From Nitrososphaera sp. (GTDB taxonomy: Archaea; Thermoproteota; Nitrososphaeria; Nitrososphaerales; Nitrososphaeraceae): a stretch of 64,000 nt of DNA. A program made the translations under genes and the position numbers. Of the stretch, positions 18,508 to 26,046 are shown piece by piece. The DNA lies in NCBI GenBank assembly GCA_039938515.1, contig JBDUUL010000010.1:186001-250000 (forward strand), in the 5' to 3' direction. The notes under the pieces are model-generated. The model was not told the origin of the DNA. It made no database searches and worked only from the letters and a program-made list of their open reading frames with translations. How positions within the stretch are numbered: the first letter of the stretch is position 1; each line of letters begins with the position of its first letter.

Positions 18508-19584
18508 CTATTGAGAAATCGGCGGGAGCCCCTTGGAACGAAGCACTTCGGCAAGCGCCGAAAGGTCATAAAGGCCGCCAAGCTGGGGTTCTTGCTTTAG
18601 AAAGCCGATGGTGTATGCGTCATTTGCCGACTTTAAAAGAGTTGCCTTGAGCGGGTCGAAGGTGAACTGGACATGAGAGAATGCCTCTCGCAATTCGCTG
18701 TCGGGCAGAGACTTGCCCGTGAGAATCTTTAGTTGCGCGTTAAAGTCGGCCCGCGCGTCGTCCGGGTGCGAGTTAATCCAGTTTGTCTCGTCGACTGTGG
18801 CCTCTAGAAGGTTCTTTATCAGCGTCGGATTTCGCTCCAAAAAGTCAGTCCTGGCAATCAAGTTAGTAGTCACGAACTGACCGCCCTTCCAGAGTGACCT
18901 TTCGTCAAGAAAAACATGGGTGTTTGCCTCGTGGACAAGCCTCGTACCCCACGGTTCCGGAACCCAGGCGCCATCAATGCTCTTTTTTTGCATCAAAGTC
19001 ATGATGTCGGAATTGGTTGCAGGAAGCACCCTGACATCTCCGTCGGGTCTGTATCCGTTGGCAACAAGATAGGACCGAAGGGCAACGTCCTGAGTATTGC
19101 CGAGCTGAGGCGACGCAAATGTCTTGCCTGCAAAATCGTGCACCGACTGGATGCCGGAATCATTTCGCACGACAAACAGCACTCCGCCGCTTGCAGCCCC
19201 TGCAATCACTCTGAATGCATCGCCATGGGACTGCATGTAGCCGTTGATGGTGGGATTTGGACCAACGTAGGCGACGTCAATCTGGTTTGCAAAAAGCGCC
19301 TCGATCGCCGAGGGGCCAGAGTCGAAAACCTGCCCTTTAACCTCGACATCTCCCTGAAAGTGCTTCTTGTAGTCGCCGTTTCCAAGACCGATTACCGCCG
19401 GCGCATGTCCCAGGCTCGCAAAGTATCCAATCCTTATGGTTTTCTGCTCCGGGCCCGCCGGAGCGAAGGCATTGCCCGCGCCAATGCCCTTTGAGAGCGG
19501 AAGAGAAGTCAGGATAACAGCAGCAACTATTGCGCCTGCTATCGAGAACTTGATTGCGTTTTGCATCGTATAGTGTGCTTGCAT
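18508..19584 (-). CDS. ABC transporter substrate-binding protein, SsuA/TauA-like
   Basis: A 358-residue exported periplasmic-type binding protein of the NMT1/SsuA family. A hydrophobic signal or anchor (about residues 12-35) precedes the two-lobed domain, with the family opening IRIGYFASLGHAPAVIG, then FDSGPSAIEALFANQIDVAYVGPNPTI split over two conserved segments. It captures a small anion, probably an organic sulfonate or related compound, outside the membrane. ATG 19584 is possible; the in-frame ATG at 19566 better fits the signal peptide and a TATA-like stretch near 19600. It is divergent from the ComA-like regulator candidate at 19710. Confidence 0.88.
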   Translation of the reverse strand: MQAHYTMQNAIKFSIAGAIVAAVILTSLPLSKGIGAGNAFAPAGPEQKTIRIGYFASLGHAPAVIGLGNGDYKKHFQGDVEVKGQVFDSGPSAIEALFANQIDVAYVGPNPTINGYMQSHGDAFRVIAGAASGGVLFVVRNDSGIQSVHDFAGKTFASPQLGNTQDVALRSYLVANGYRPDGDVRVLPATNSDIMTLMQKKSIDGAWVPEPWGTRLVHEANTHVFLDERSLWKGGQFVTTNLIARTDFLERNPTLIKNLLEATVDETNWINSHPDDARADFNAQLKILTGKSLPDSELREAFSHVQFTFDPLKATLLKSANDAYTIGFLKQEPQLGGLYDLSALAEVLRSKGLPPISQ

Positions 19585-19709
19585 CCATGCCGACCCGCAT
19601 TAATACCACTCGGGAGTACAATCAAACAACTACCATGCGATAGAGTTGCCTGCGCGGGAGACTGGCAGGACAAATTCAAAATAGCAGCACGCCGAGCTAT
19701 GTACGAGGC
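19585..19709. promoter_or_regulatory. Divergent promoter region between ABC operon and ComA-wHTH gene
   Basis: This 125-nt spacer must hold promoters in both directions. A TATA-like TATTAAT lies near 19600-19606 on the ABC side. It is the natural place for an operator if the divergent winged-helix protein controls the transporter; no perfect long palindrome is visible. Confidence 0.4.
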
Positions 19710-20696
19710 ATGCTTGAAGACCTTGCCAAGAACCGCATAGACACCTCCAAGCCACGCGAGGAGGGCCGTACGTACATCATCGACAAGCTCGAGGGTCTTG
19801 ACAGGGACGGCTTTGCACTAATCGCGCCTTTTATCGACGTCGTCAAGATTTACGGCGTGATTCCGCTGCTGCTAGATGAAGCCGCGGTGGAGAAGAGGAT
19901 CAAGTTCTATCATGACCACGGCGTCAGGGTCTCTACCGGTTCTACGATATCAGAGTACATGATTGCCGAAAACTCCTTTGACAAGTTTGTCGGGATTGCA
20001 AGCCGCGTGGGGTTTGACATGGTAGAGATCGCCGAGAACACCTCGGATCTGAATTTTGAGCAAAAGCGCAAGGTGACTGACACTGCAAGTGCAAAGAACC
20101 TTGAGGTCCAGTGGAAGGTGGGCAAGAAAGACCCGAGGCATCAGCTGGACGCCGACAAGTTGCTTCAGAAAGTCGAGGAGGGAATAAAGCTGGGCTCTGA
20201 CAAGATAGTCTTGGAGGCAAACGAAGGCGTAAACGTCGGCATATACGACGAGAAGGGTTTTGTCAGATGGGCGATGCTCGGCGCGCTGACCTCAAAGTTC
20301 CCGCCTAGCACGTTTATCTTTGAGGCGCCGATGGAGTTCCAGCAATCGGCCCTGATTGCCGAGTTTGGGCAGAGGGTTAACCTTGCCGAGGTGAGGCTCG
20401 ACGCGGTGACTTCAATCGAATCGCAGAGGCGCGGCTTTTTGGCGAAATCGTCGTTTACCGCGTCGTATACAAGGCGGGATCCCGAGGGCGGGCCCGCGAC
20501 CAAATTCGTTTACTTTATCATCCGCACCCGAAATCCCATTGAGCAGGCTGAACTTATACAGATGACGCACCTGCCAAGGCGCACAGTTCAGAACGCTATT
20601 GACGAGCTGCGCGACCAGGGCTTGATAATTGAGCGGACGAGCCTCGACGACGCGCGCAAGAAGGTGTACCATCCAGTACAGTCAGAATGGCTCTGA
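19710..20696 (+). CDS. ComA-like TIM barrel fused to winged-helix DNA-binding domain
   Basis: A 328-residue two-domain protein. Residues 20-250 match phosphosulfolactate synthase (ComA), which adds sulfite to phosphoenolpyruvate in coenzyme M synthesis: segments such as IDVVK, GSTISEYM, VEIAENTSDL, VGKKDP, FIFEAP and NLAEVRLDAV follow the family order. Residues 253-328 form a MarR/ArsR-like winged helix with a recognition helix around PRRTVQNAIDELRDQG and a wing rich in Arg/Lys. From memory of methanogen ComA, some active-site positions look changed, so it may sense a ligand instead of catalysing. Coenzyme M is not known in ammonia-oxidising archaea. The divergent sulfonate-type ABC operon suggests control of sulfonate uptake. 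ATG start at 19710. Confidence 0.82.
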   Translation: MLEDLAKNRIDTSKPREEGRTYIIDKLEGLDRDGFALIAPFIDVVKIYGVIPLLLDEAAVEKRIKFYHDHGVRVSTGSTISEYMIAENSFDKFVGIASRVGFDMVEIAENTSDLNFEQKRKVTDTASAKNLEVQWKVGKKDPRHQLDADKLLQKVEEGIKLGSDKIVLEANEGVNVGIYDEKGFVRWAMLGALTSKFPPSTFIFEAPMEFQQSALIAEFGQRVNLAEVRLDAVTSIESQRRGFLAKSSFTASYTRRDPEGGPATKFVYFIIRTRNPIEQAELIQMTHLPRRTVQNAIDELRDQGLIIERTSLDDARKKVYHPVQSEWL

Positions 20697-20727
20697 GCCG
20701 AGCAGAATCTTTAGCGACAAGGAGCGT

Positions 20728-20901
20728 CTAGTCGATCTGTGAGCCATAAGGAGTACCTGCGTGCTTTAGTTCCTTGATGCTCCATGAGGCGAAGTCAACA
20801 AGTAGCCGCTTCTTGCCCTTCTGTATCACGATAAAGTCTGACCCCGAGCCTACGACAATGCCATCAACGAGATCCTTTAACTGCACGCCGCGGATCTGCA
20901 T
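20728..20901 (-). CDS. 57-residue conserved-looking small protein
   Basis: A short gene read directly from the sequence: ATG at 20901, stop TAG at 20728-20730. The product starts MQIRGVQLKDLVDGIVV and continues as a small beta-barrel-like sequence (DFIVIQKGKKRLLVDF) ending in a helix and a polar tail. Alternating hydrophobic strands, a lack of rare codons and a clean start argue that it is real. It is convergent with the ComA-wHTH gene, 31 nt from its stop. Function unknown. Confidence 0.65.
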   Translation of the reverse strand: MQIRGVQLKDLVDGIVVGSGSDFIVIQKGKKRLLVDFASWSIKELKHAGTPYGSQID

Positions 20902-21027
20902 GGGAACAATATAACTCTCTATTGTCTGAAGATTAGCCGCACAGCTTAACTACCATTGCGCTCATTACTTCACGGTGCATGGCTTCTGGAAGAATTCAAG
21001 AATTATTGCTAATTATGGGAGCCAGTC

Positions 21028-21402
21028 TTGATGGACTTTTATGAGGTTTGCCAACGAATAGTAGGCCTTCACGAGTCAATCTTTGCTTCCGCGTTGCTTG
21101 AGGAAGGGGTAATTCGAGCGATCCGAATTAGATCAGGCGAGCAACTAGAACAACAGAGGCTTGACACAATAATGGCCCAGTTCTGGCGCGGGTCTGCATT
21201 TTTCCGCGAGAGCGAAGCCCTGTTTGGCGTCATGCAGCACCTAGTAGTGCACTACAACAGCGCAGATGTGATGATGTTCTCAGTCATTCTTAACGGCAGG
21301 CAGTTCCGGCTAGCAGTATTTGCAAAGCACGGCTACGTCCACGAGGAACTGGTCGAAAAGATAGGCATGTACCTTGCGGATCTCAAAGCACACAAGGCCT
21401 GA
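21028..21402 (+). CDS. Small roadblock/profilin-like protein
   Basis: A 124-residue soluble protein. TTG 21028 is directly followed by ATG 21031; the ATG is the more natural start. The order helix, strand (FASALLEEGVIRAIRI), long helix, strand pair (ADVMMFSVILNGRQFRLAVFAK) and final helix resembles roadblock-like domains and parallels the protein at 12559-12984. Such proteins often pair with small GTPases, but none is encoded nearby. Function unknown. Confidence 0.65.
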   Translation: MMDFYEVCQRIVGLHESIFASALLEEGVIRAIRIRSGEQLEQQRLDTIMAQFWRGSAFFRESEALFGVMQHLVVHYNSADVMMFSVILNGRQFRLAVFAKHGYVHEELVEKIGMYLADLKAHKA

Positions 21403-21462
21403 AAGGGCGTTTAAAAACTTTCTACAGCACATTTTAATCCTGCCTGACATTTTTTCATACAG

Positions 21463-21780
21463 TTGAACGCCACGACTCTCGGTGCAGACTTTTCTTCAGG
21501 CACCTTCCTGACGATTCTCGGAGTTGCAGCGGCAATACTTACGACCTCTAGTTTTGTTCCACAACTAATCAAAGCCTACAGGACAAAGAGCTTGGGGGAC
21601 CTCTCTAGCTACCTGATGGTCATGTTCGCTTCCGGCACCTTTCTCTGGATGCTCTATGGCGTCTTCAAGGCCGACCCAGTCATAATAGCGGCAAACGCGG
21701 TGTCAAGCGGCTTTAACACGACGCTCCTTTACCTAAAGTTCTCGTACTGCAGGATACAGCAAAAAAAGACGTCAGTCTAG
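21463..21780 (+). CDS. SemiSWEET/PQ-loop membrane transporter
   Basis: A 105-residue protein with three transmembrane helices and the PQ-loop motif at the end of helix 1 (SFVPQLIKAYRTKS). This is the single triple-helix-bundle form (SemiSWEET), which works as a homodimer to let sugars cross the membrane down their gradient. The FLWMLYG and ANAVSSGFN segments match family positions in helices 2 and 3. Start is TTG 21463. For a presumed autotroph the substrate is unclear; export or uptake of a small sugar are both possible. Confidence 0.85.
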   Translation: MNATTLGADFSSGTFLTILGVAAAILTTSSFVPQLIKAYRTKSLGDLSSYLMVMFASGTFLWMLYGVFKADPVIIAANAVSSGFNTTLLYLKFSYCRIQQKKTSV

Positions 21781-21983
21781 AGTTCGCCGTCGTGCGTGAA
21801 CGCGTAGGGGTTGTTGCGCTGATTCTGGTTTGCCACGGCAACGGTGTTTTTGATAAGCTGGTACATGCTGTTGTGACATTCACAAGAGCACATTGCAGTC
21901 ATGGTATCATCCTGCGCAGTCCACCTGACAATTCCTTCGCATGTGCCGTGGTTATTCTGCAGGCAGTTGTCCGATTTGCGCAT
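21777..21983 (-). CDS. Small Cys/His-rich protein
   Basis: A 68-residue protein with ATG start, convergent with the SemiSWEET gene (4-nt overlap of ends). It has Cys7, His12, Cys15 and a CSCECH cluster (about residues 32-37), suggesting a zinc-binding fold of the C-x4-H-x2-C...C-x-C-x-C-H type. The second half is polar. I do not know a named family. The regular Cys/His spacing supports a real gene. Confidence 0.6.
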   Translation of the reverse strand: MRKSDNCLQNNHGTCEGIVRWTAQDDTMTAMCSCECHNSMYQLIKNTVAVANQNQRNNPYAFTHDGEL

Positions 21984-22173
21984 ACTCTTGTAATTGCTTG
22001 GTGCCTATTTCAACTGTTGTAGTCATTACTAGCCTGTCTTTCGAGATCTGCAGACACCACGTCTTTTGACCTTTTGCAGTTTCCTTCAAGTCGTTGTCAT
22101 CGTTATTCCTGTCCGCAATTGCGGGCTCGTGGACGAGCCCCGAAAAAAACAATTACGGTTTGAATTTTTGCTG

Positions 22174-22929
22174 CTACAGTTTCTCAGAACCGGAAATTCC
22201 GACCTTTTCCTTGGTGACAGTATCCGTCACGGTTCTTGTTTCGGTGACTGGCTTTTTCTTTACCACGACTTCTTCCTTCACGTATGGCTCCTTGCGGACC
22301 TCGACGTCTTCCCTGCTGACATGTACTTTGTACCGTGTCGTGTCACTGACAGGGGCCGATTCTGTGCTGACGTCAGTCGATGGCCTTTTCTCAATTCGGA
22401 GTTCCTCATGTGTGACTGGCACTTCAACTGTCCTGGTTTCAACTACCGGCTCTTTTATGATAGCTGCCTCGTCTTGGCGCGTTTGCTTTGACACTTTAAG
22501 CCGCTCTTCCACCACAGGAATAGTCGTTGCCGGAGCACCCACAACTTCGGTAGTTTTTGCTTTTTGCGGACCTGAAGCCGTGTCTTCAATAACTTCGTCG
22601 TGCGCTGCCTCGTAAGCGTCTGCGCCCCTTATCCTGCAGTTGCGAAGCTCCTCTGTATTCATATTCAAAAATACTTCTGCTCCATTAAATCCCGTTACTG
22701 CGGACTTTGGTATCTCGTATTCTCCTCTCGAGCCTTGGCTTGTGATAATCACAGTGTCGGTATTATCTGGTATCGCGATAATCTTGCCGTGGGCTACATT
22801 ATCGCTTGTCCTGACGTTTTTGTGAATAATCCTTTCCCAGTCCGCTACGGGAGAAGCAGAAGAAATATTCTGCATCCCACTTTCGCCAGTTGGTTGTGGT
22901 GTATACGACATACTTGCTCCCTCAGTCAC
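22174..22929 (-). CDS. PRC-barrel plus YsnF/DUF2382 stress-type protein
   Basis: A 251-residue soluble protein. Residues about 28-100 form a PRC-barrel-like domain (ADWERIIHKNVRTSDN). Residues 136-251 form a DUF2382 (YsnF/AvaK) domain with the repeated pattern IPVVEERLKVSK, KEPVVETRTVEVPV, then KEPYVKEEVVVKKKPVTETRTV. These domains are found in bacterial general stress and desiccation-associated proteins; the biochemical role is unknown. GTG 22929 overlaps the end of the upstream gene; ATG 22911, six nt after a GAGGGAG ribosome-binding-like sequence, is a better start. It forms an operon with the next paralogue. Confidence 0.82.
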   Translation of the reverse strand: MTEGASMSYTPQPTGESGMQNISSASPVADWERIIHKNVRTSDNVAHGKIIAIPDNTDTVIITSQGSRGEYEIPKSAVTGFNGAEVFLNMNTEELRNCRIRGADAYEAAHDEVIEDTASGPQKAKTTEVVGAPATTIPVVEERLKVSKQTRQDEAAIIKEPVVETRTVEVPVTHEELRIEKRPSTDVSTESAPVSDTTRYKVHVSREDVEVRKEPYVKEEVVVKKKPVTETRTVTDTVTKEKVGISGSEKL

Positions 22930-23572
22930 CTGAGCGCTTTACACTGACCTTCTCTTTGGTCACCGTGTCGCTGACGGTTTTAGTCTCAGTTACGGGCTCC
23001 TTCTTTATTGCTACCTCTTCCTTGACATAGGGCTCTTTGGTTACGGATACTTCTTCGCTGCTGACTGGAATATTGATTTCTGTCTTTTCCTGTACCGGCC
23101 TTGAAGCGGTAGTCGAACTTGATGGAGGCCTCCTCTCTACGCTTATCTCTTCATGCGTGACAGGCACTTCGACTGTCTTTGTTTCTGTCACCGGTTCTTT
23201 GGTAATCGTTGCCTCGCTAGTTGATACTCTCTTTGAGACGTTCAACCGCTCTTCAATGACCGGAATCCTGGTTTCAATGTCTGCAGGGGCGTTCGTCTCT
23301 CTATACCGGGTATACTCGGTGTAATCTGGCGCAGAATCTCGTCTGAATGATTCCAGCTGGTTTCCTGATGAGTTGAACCATAGTGTGTGGCCGTCAAATC
23401 CTTCTACCAGGTATTTTGGGACATAGAACTTGTCTTTGCTGATCAGGCCTCTCTTTGTCAAGACATAATTTCTGCCAACTTCCTGCACTTCTCCAAAGTC
23501 GGAGTCGTCGGTTCCTCGTGCTTCCTTCTTGATTACATCTTCCCATGCAATCGAGTTTGTATTAGATGCCAT
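22922..23572 (-). CDS. PRC-barrel plus YsnF/DUF2382 stress-type protein
   Basis: A 216-residue paralogue of the protein encoded just downstream. The PRC barrel (about 7-75) starts IAWEDVIKKEARGTDDSDFGEV; the DUF2382 domain (about 98-212) repeats IPVIEERLNVSKR and KEPVTETKTVEVPVTHEE. ATG start at 23572. The two genes overlap by 8 nt and are surely cotranscribed. Repeats of V-T-E-T-(K/R)-T-V both inside and between the proteins point to a tandem duplication. Confidence 0.85.
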   Translation of the reverse strand: MASNTNSIAWEDVIKKEARGTDDSDFGEVQEVGRNYVLTKRGLISKDKFYVPKYLVEGFDGHTLWFNSSGNQLESFRRDSAPDYTEYTRYRETNAPADIETRIPVIEERLNVSKRVSTSEATITKEPVTETKTVEVPVTHEEISVERRPPSSSTTASRPVQEKTEINIPVSSEEVSVTKEPYVKEEVAIKKEPVTETKTVSDTVTKEKVSVKRSGD

Positions 23573-23789
23573 GCCTCCCCGCGCACCAAATGATATTTAG
23601 TATCTGTCGTACAGCTCTCGATAAGGAGATTCTAAACACAAGACACTAAAGAATTAGCTGAAATAAATCGACGGATAGTGGCTTCAACAATAGCACAATA
23701 TGCCTTCGGGGTTGCTATTTCTATTTAGTGATTGCAGAACAAAATATGATCTAAAGTCGGTCTCCCGGCCTGCTGCTGTTGCCGGTCTA

Positions 23790-24404
23790 TCAGGCTGCCG
23801 TTGTGTGCAGATCTGAACGCGTGGACTCTGCCGGTGCAGTGACAGTTGACTCGAGCGTTCGCTCTGTCCCATCGGGATACCGTATTTTGATTTTCTCGCC
23901 GGCTAGCTCGATTGAAATCTTTTGATTCTCGGTAACCTTTGCTTTTGTAATTACTGCGTCCTTGTATTTCACCATCCTCTTGCTTATCCTGACCTGTTCG
24001 CTATAGAGGGGGATTATCTTTTGCAGTGCAGTATCCTCCTCGACAAGTGGAACTAGTTGCCTGTCGTCTAGGGCTTGTGCGTCCTGCCGTGCATTCCTAT
24101 CACTCTTGTCAGCTGATTTTGTTGCCTTGTCAATAAACGAAAGTATCGAGTCGAGCCCGCCTTTTTCACCAAATTTCTTCCCGTTGACATAGATTTCTTC
24201 ATATCTTATTGGGATCTGCACGGTCTTTACTGCGGTGACCCACCTCTTCTCGATAACAAATTCCTGCCGCGTTGTCTTTTTAGATATCGAATAGCTCTCA
24301 CCCATCACCGGGATGCTCTTATCAAACTGATACTCAGAATCTTTACTGCTTTCTTGCAGGGGTGTTAAAGGCTTGTTCTGGCCATCGTCAGTCATTTTGC
24401 TCAA
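23790..24404 (-). CDS. YsnF/DUF2382-like protein without PRC barrel
   Basis: A 204-residue member of the same local family. Two DUF2382-like halves are visible: IPVMGESYSISKKTTRQEF with a following VKTVQIPIRYEEIYV, and IIPLYSEQVRISKRMVKYKD with KAKVTENQKISIEL. A charged linker (about 80-110) separates them. TTG 24404 and ATG 24395 are both possible starts. It is upstream of the PRC/YsnF pair on the same strand, 217 nt away, and likely part of the same stress-type response. Confidence 0.75.
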   Translation of the reverse strand: MSKMTDDGQNKPLTPLQESSKDSEYQFDKSIPVMGESYSISKKTTRQEFVIEKRWVTAVKTVQIPIRYEEIYVNGKKFGEKGGLDSILSFIDKATKSADKSDRNARQDAQALDDRQLVPLVEEDTALQKIIPLYSEQVRISKRMVKYKDAVITKAKVTENQKISIELAGEKIKIRYPDGTERTLESTVTAPAESTRSDLHTTAA

Positions 24405-24538
24405 TGCCTTTCTTGGCTACAAGTGCAGCGCATAGGCTATAACCGTTAGATAACAATTGAATATCGGGCTAACCTGACGCTCCAGTGATCCTTGCGTCGG
24501 CTGGTGCGACCGGCCTTACATCCTAACAGCGACCCGGC

Positions 24539-24727
24539 CTAGTCGCTTTTGCCAACAGCCTTTGAACAGGCATTACAATACTTTCTTGCTACAGTCACTC
24601 CATCTATTTCATAATATGCTTCTATTGTCGCATACTCTCCACACAGACAACAAGAGCTTGAAGGCCGCCTGGGGTCGGGCTTTATGGGAATTACCTTTGC
24701 AGGCTTTGGCACGGCTTTAATTGGCAA
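24539..24727 (-). CDS. Small zinc-ribbon protein
   Basis: A 62-residue protein with two Cys pairs, CCLCGEYA (about residues 26-29) and CNAC (51-54), spaced as in a zinc ribbon. The N-terminus is Pro/Lys-rich. TTG start at 24727. Such ribbons bind nucleic acid or proteins; nothing here fixes the partner. Confidence 0.6.
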   Translation of the reverse strand: MPIKAVPKPAKVIPIKPDPRRPSSSCCLCGEYATIEAYYEIDGVTVARKYCNACSKAVGKSD

Positions 24728-24794
24728 CTGGTGTACAAATACTGGTATTAACCGTTAAAAGCAAACAATCATCCATCGCGGTTAGCTTCTAGAT

Positions 24795-25454
24795 TTATCT
24801 TGCCAAGAGCCGCGTGCGCAGCAAAGCTACCAAGCCAATGACTCCGGACAACGATAGCACGAGAATAATCTGGCTCATTCCAAACTCGGGGACGGCCGTT
24901 GAGCTCAGCGCACTGACCGAACCATTCGAGTCAACATTCCAGTAAACGTCGTATTTTGGCGAGTCAGCGTTTGAGAACTGACACTGGGGAGTGTCCACAC
25001 CATAGAGCTGGACGCTTGCATGATAAGAGCCAGGAACCATGCGCAGGTTGTCAATAGCTATCGTGTTGCTGGGGTCAGTCAACCAGGCGTTCAGTATAGG
25101 ATCGACGTCAGCATGGATAACCGGTTGCGAGCCAGGCTGTGCAGAGGGAGATGACCTCAAGTTCAAGGTCAGGTTGCCGTTATTTGTCAGGAACACGTTG
25201 TCTCCAAAGACAGTATCAACGACTTTGACCTGCGGGTGGTCAGTGCCCGTAGCATTTGACTGTGCGGTTTGGTTTACCCTGTCAATTTTGACAAGATAGG
25301 AGGTGGATCTGATGCTCTGGTTCGTCCCAGCGTCGGAAGTAACAAGTGACAGCCTCAAGGCCAAGCTGCCCGACTGCGGTCCCGATCCTGCCTTGTAGTC
25401 AAGCCTGTAACCATTATGCGACGACATTGGGCCGGAATCGCTTGACATGCCCAT
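24795..25454 (-). CDS. Secreted protein with PEFG-type C-terminal tail; N-terminus unresolved
   Basis: From ATG 25454 this gives a 219-residue beta-rich protein that ends with VPEFG, a hydrophobic helix and a basic tail, the PEFG-CTERM layout processed by thaumarchaeal archaeosortases. The ATG start lacks a signal peptide, yet the frame stays open upstream to 25628 and encodes a perfect one (KPAAIALPIITILSLFSVLV, then A-L-A). No ATG, GTG or TTG exists in that extension; an out-of-frame ATG lies at 25632. So either a rare start (ATC 25610 or ATT 25586) is used, or one base is wrong or shifted. The true gene probably reaches about 25610-25632. Ectodomain unknown. Confidence 0.75.
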   Translation of the reverse strand: MGMSSDSGPMSSHNGYRLDYKAGSGPQSGSLALRLSLVTSDAGTNQSIRSTSYLVKIDRVNQTAQSNATGTDHPQVKVVDTVFGDNVFLTNNGNLTLNLRSSPSAQPGSQPVIHADVDPILNAWLTDPSNTIAIDNLRMVPGSYHASVQLYGVDTPQCQFSNADSPKYDVYWNVDSNGSVSALSSTAVPEFGMSQIILVLSLSGVIGLVALLRTRLLAR

Positions 25455-25632
25455 GTTGTCTCTCGTGCACTGGACGCCTTGACCAGCTACCGTGCTGCCA
25501 CCGACGTCCGCGAGAGCTTTTGTAGCCGAAGGGATAGCAACAAGAACAGAGAAAAGGCTAAGGATGGTAATAATCGGTAATGCAATTGCCGCAGGCTTGA
25601 ATGCTTGGATAGAAGTTCTTGAAGATTGTCAT

Positions 25633-26046
25633 TAATAATTTTTTCACCGATCTCTGACGGAATTTGACGGTACGCTGCAAGCTAATGGCGGTTGGCAAAT
25701 GAGATGTTGTTGGACTAGGCCAAAATACATAATCCTACAGGGTAAATTCGGACCGATACGGACTAATCCTCTCAGATATTCGCAGGCGCAAAACGTTTCT
25801 TCCGGGTGTAAAGGGGATTGCTTACGTCTATGAAGACAATGGTAAGAAGATGCGACCAACTTGAGCATCACTATTTCTAACGTCTCAAATAATGAACTAG
25901 GTCGCGCCGCGTTTATAGACAGACAGAAATGACCACGAGCCTGCTAAAGGCAAGGTAATTCAAACTCTTCCGCTTGGCTGACATTAATCGCATGATTTAC
26001 CAATGCCATCGTTCCAAAGCACCATGTATGTCATATACGTCACACC
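25633..26046. other. Intergenic region with no supported gene
   Basis: About 410 nt between the divergent PEFG protein and the TackOD1 gene. The minus-strand open frame at 25644-25871 is short, without domain or start signal, and is rejected. Promoters for both neighbours should lie here. Confidence 0.5.
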
